The position numbers were made by a program, and so were the translations under genes. A stretch of DNA of 64,000 bases, taken from NCBI RefSeq assembly GCF_025200715.1, contig NZ_CP104145.1:62001-126000 (forward strand), written 5' to 3'. Of this stretch, positions 62,085 to 64,000 are shown one piece after another. Each line of letters starts with the position of its first letter. Position 1 is the first letter of the stretch. The notes below the pieces were generated by a model. That model saw nothing but the letters and a program-made list of their open reading frames with translations, ran no database searches and had not been told where the DNA came from. The DNA comes from Rhizobium sullae (GTDB taxonomy: Bacteria; Pseudomonadota; Alphaproteobacteria; Rhizobiales; Rhizobiaceae).

Positions 62085-63059
62085 ATGGATCAGCCCGCTT
62101 GGAAGCGGCCGCATACGACGCGCCTGACCATCGGTGGCGACGACGCACAGCGACCGCAGATGCCGAACTTGGCGTCCATCGACCTAAACCTACTGGTGGA
62201 TCTCGGGGCGTTGCTTCAATACCGCAACATAACCCACGCGGCCCAGCATGTTGGCCGGAGTCAACCAGCGATGAGCCGAGCGTTGTCAAGGCTGCGGGGC
62301 ATGTTCAATGACGATCTACTGGTTCGCGGCTTGAGCGGTTTGGTTCCAACGCTCATGGCTGAACGCTTAGCTGAAATGTTGCCTTCGGTGTTGGATGCGA
62401 TTCGACAAACGGTGAACTGCAGCGTCGCTCCAAGGGAATGGCGATGGAAGGTAACGATGGCCATTCCCGATCACCAAGCGTTAGTTCTGTTGCCGCGCCT
62501 CCTGCCGCGGTTGCGCGAGGGTGCCCCTCATCTCGACATGGTCACCGATGTGGTCTTGGCCAACGCACTGCGGCGCCTGGAGCAAGGGGAGATCGATCTG
62601 GCGGTCGGGCAGATTGGCGCTGCTCCGCCTGGCTACTTGCGGCGCAGGCTCTACGCCGACCGCTTTAGCTGCCTCATTCGCCGCGACCACCCGGTCCTGA
62701 AACAGGAGTGGACTTTAGAAAGTTTCGCGGCCTTGCGCCACGTCGCCATTGCCTCGCAGCACGACGACCGCTTCCATAAGATCTATGATGGACTGACCGA
62801 GCTGAGCGTGGCGGATTGTGATCCCATCGTGGTTTCCAATGTACTGACGGGGGCGCTTATTATCGCGGCGACCGACTTGGTGCTGGTTGTACCTAGCCGC
62901 GTTGCCACCCGAATCGCCTCCGTGCTGCCACTTGCAGTTGTCACTCCACCTTTGGAACTATCTCCCTACGAAGTGGCGCTCATCTGGCACGAGCGTTGCC
63001 ACCGCGACCGAGAGCATGGCTGGCTACGGCGCGAAATTACCGCCGCAGCACGGGAGTGA
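62085..63059 (+). CDS. LysR-family transcriptional regulator
   Basis: A 324-residue LysR protein. ATG 62085 follows GAGGAGAGAC. About 25 extra residues precede the HTH (IDLNLLVDLGALLQYRNITH, AAQHVGRSQPAMSRALSRLR). The effector domain includes WRWKVTMAIPDHQALVLLPR, LEQGEIDLAVGQIGAAPPGY and DLVLVVPSRVATRIA. It belongs to the same broad group as NodD and SyrM but is not closely like either. Downstream of a nod-box-like sequence and near nodD, a role in symbiotic regulation is possible. Confidence 0.85.
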   Translation: MDQPAWKRPHTTRLTIGGDDAQRPQMPNLASIDLNLLVDLGALLQYRNITHAAQHVGRSQPAMSRALSRLRGMFNDDLLVRGLSGLVPTLMAERLAEMLPSVLDAIRQTVNCSVAPREWRWKVTMAIPDHQALVLLPRLLPRLREGAPHLDMVTDVVLANALRRLEQGEIDLAVGQIGAAPPGYLRRRLYADRFSCLIRRDHPVLKQEWTLESFAALRHVAIASQHDDRFHKIYDGLTELSVADCDPIVVSNVLTGALIIAATDLVLVVPSRVATRIASVLPLAVVTPPLELSPYEVALIWHERCHRDREHGWLRREITAAARE

Positions 63060-63374
63060 CGACCAGGTAATTGACATGCTATCGGCAGTCATCGATGTCA
63101 TTGTGCCGTTTTTTCTACAGCGATGTCTGCGAGGTGGGGGAGATTGGTGATACTCGGAACATTATATCGCCAGAATGGAACAGTATAAAGCCTCCGCCAC
63201 AAAACCGTGAAATTTTTATGAGGCTCCGAAATGCACGTGATGGAGGCAACTGGTCAATGCCCGCAATGTGAGACAAGCCCGCAGACTGTTCTGACAAAGA
63301 GCTGGAAGGCGGGCCGACCGCCCCCGGGGCGGTCGGCAATGGTCAAGCGAAATTCCAGGAAGAGGGCTCGGGTC
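63060..63374. other. Intergenic between LysR gene and IS6 copy G
   Basis: This 315-bp stretch holds no recognisable gene. A GC-rich dyad GACCGCC-CCCGGGG-CGGTC near 63317-63336 could be a terminator stem for the LysR gene, though no T-run follows. Confidence 0.4.
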
Positions 63375-64000
63375 GGTGATGTCACGTTGTCAGCGGCTTA
63401 ACGGTTGTCTGGTAATAGGTTGGGATGAACAGTCCGGCCGTAAGCTACAAGAACCACCGCTTTCCACCGCAGATCATCGCCCGTGCGGTCTGGCTGTATT
63501 TTCGGTTCCCTTTGAGCCTGAGGATGGTCGAGGAGATGCTGCTGGAGCGCGGTATCGTCGTCTCCCATGAGACGATCCGGAGATGGGGTCGCAAATTCGG
63601 AACGGCTTATGCCAGGCAGTTGTGCAGAAAGAGGCCTTCGCGAAAGGATATCTGGCATCTGGACGAGGTGGTGATTTCCATCGGCGGCCGCAAACATTGG
63701 CTCTGGCGTGCCGTTGACCAAGACGGTTACGTTCTCGACGAGATCGTTCAAGCCCGCCGCGATACCCAAGCCGCCAGGCGATTGCTGGTCAGGCTGCTGA
63801 AGAAGCAAGGCCTGACGCCGAAGCGGATCGTCACCGACAAATTGCGCTCATATGGTGCTGCAAGACGGGAGGTGATGCCCGCCGTCGAACATCGATCGCA
63901 CAAGGGCCTGAACAATCGGGCCGAGAATTCTCACGTGCCGCTTCGAAAACGGGAGCGGATGATGCAGGGATTTCGATCCGTCGGCGGCTTGCAACGGTTC
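63375..64000. mobile_element. IS6-family element, copy G, continues beyond the window
   Basis: Begins GGTGATGTCACGTT at 63375 and runs parallel to copy F for all 626 visible bases with only scattered differences. Direct orientation relative to F, inverted relative to E. The right end is outside the window. Confidence 0.88.
63425..64000 (+). CDS. IS6-family transposase of copy G, partial at window edge
   Basis: Starts MNSPAVSYKNHRFPPQIIAR and covers the first 192 codons, including WHLDEVVISI, IVTDKLRSYG and NNRAENSHVP with the catalytic Glu present. It is intact as far as it can be read; about 42 codons lie outside the window. Confidence 0.88.
   Translation, partial: MNSPAVSYKNHRFPPQIIARAVWLYFRFPLSLRMVEEMLLERGIVVSHETIRRWGRKFGTAYARQLCRKRPSRKDIWHLDEVVISIGGRKHWLWRAVDQDGYVLDEIVQARRDTQAARRLLVRLLKKQGLTPKRIVTDKLRSYGAARREVMPAVEHRSHKGLNNRAENSHVPLRKRERMMQGFRSVGGLQRF

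Noticed and set aside
1..64000. CRISPR arrays, tRNA or rRNA genes, repABC or an oriT
   Set aside because: No regular spacer-repeat series, cloverleaf, rRNA segment or replication gene was recognised; the only regular repeat is the 23-bp array at 58323, which has no spacers.

Overview
The window reads as a piece of a symbiotic megaplasmid from a Rhizobium-like alphaproteobacterium. The evidence is a NodD-type regulator beside a NodL acetyltransferase, a FixK-box-driven fixN (cbb3 oxidase) fragment, a plasmid imuA-imuB mutagenesis operon with an alphaproteobacterial LexA box, an ietAS-type ATPase/protease pair of the kind known from Agrobacterium plasmids, remnants of large plasmid ParB-like and helicase genes, and very many insertion sequences. 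No rRNA, tRNA, CRISPR array or replication origin was seen.

Layout. 1-1453: debris (a MerR-type fragment with an in-frame duplication, an IS21 IstA remnant, a DUF3883 C-terminal fragment). 1507-17311: an intact catabolic island. A minus-strand group (IclR regulator, Gfo/Idh/MocA oxidoreductase, inositol-monophosphatase-like protein) diverges from a long plus-strand operon: NAD-dependent epimerase, branched-chain-amino-acid-type ABC transporter with a permease-ATPase-ATPase triple fusion, shikimate-dehydrogenase-like protein, SDR, TIM-barrel isomerase, two paralogous FAD dehydrogenases and a NIPSNAP-like protein. The likely job is uptake and stepwise oxidation of a polyhydroxylated or alicyclic carbon source; the substrate is unknown. 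17635-19954: Tn3-family and IS5 wreckage. 20476-24304: a betaine-type ABC transporter (ProVWX) followed by an HTH protein and a small helical protein.

24931-31140: two identical 807-bp IS6-family copies in direct orientation bracket ietA-ietS and a third, HEPN-like gene; this is a ready-made mobile anti-phage/plasmid-stability cassette. 31143-32929: layered IS256 and IS6 fragments and one intact IS6 element. 32930-37352: a DNA-repair block (truncated SRAP protein, ATP-dependent ligase, imuA, imuB disrupted by an IS630 relic). 37513-45654: IS5, IS3 and IS66 pieces, decayed plasmid genes, a collapsed carrier-protein/acyl-CoA-dehydrogenase/DUF1839 cluster, and fixN cut by an IS6 copy.

45655-58314: two inverted IS6 copies flank a truncated second ligase gene and a one-directional eight-gene minus-strand operon (GH15-like glucosidase, GMC oxidoreductase, ferritin-like protein, dehydrogenase small subunit, two TIM-barrel isomerases, metallo-beta-lactamase-fold hydrolase, ThDP-dependent 2-keto-acid decarboxylase). 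This is the best candidate for an undescribed pathway; oxidative sugar or glycoside processing is an inference. 58315-64000: a 23-bp tandem repeat, a truncated tyrosine recombinase, nodL, nodD, a nod-box-like sequence and a second LysR regulator, closed by another direct IS6 copy that runs off the window.

The recurring theme is that IS6-family copies bracket functional cassettes (ietAS, the GMC operon, nodL-nodD), so the segment looks assembled by IS6-mediated cointegration and deletion. All identifications come from reading the translations; no database search was run.
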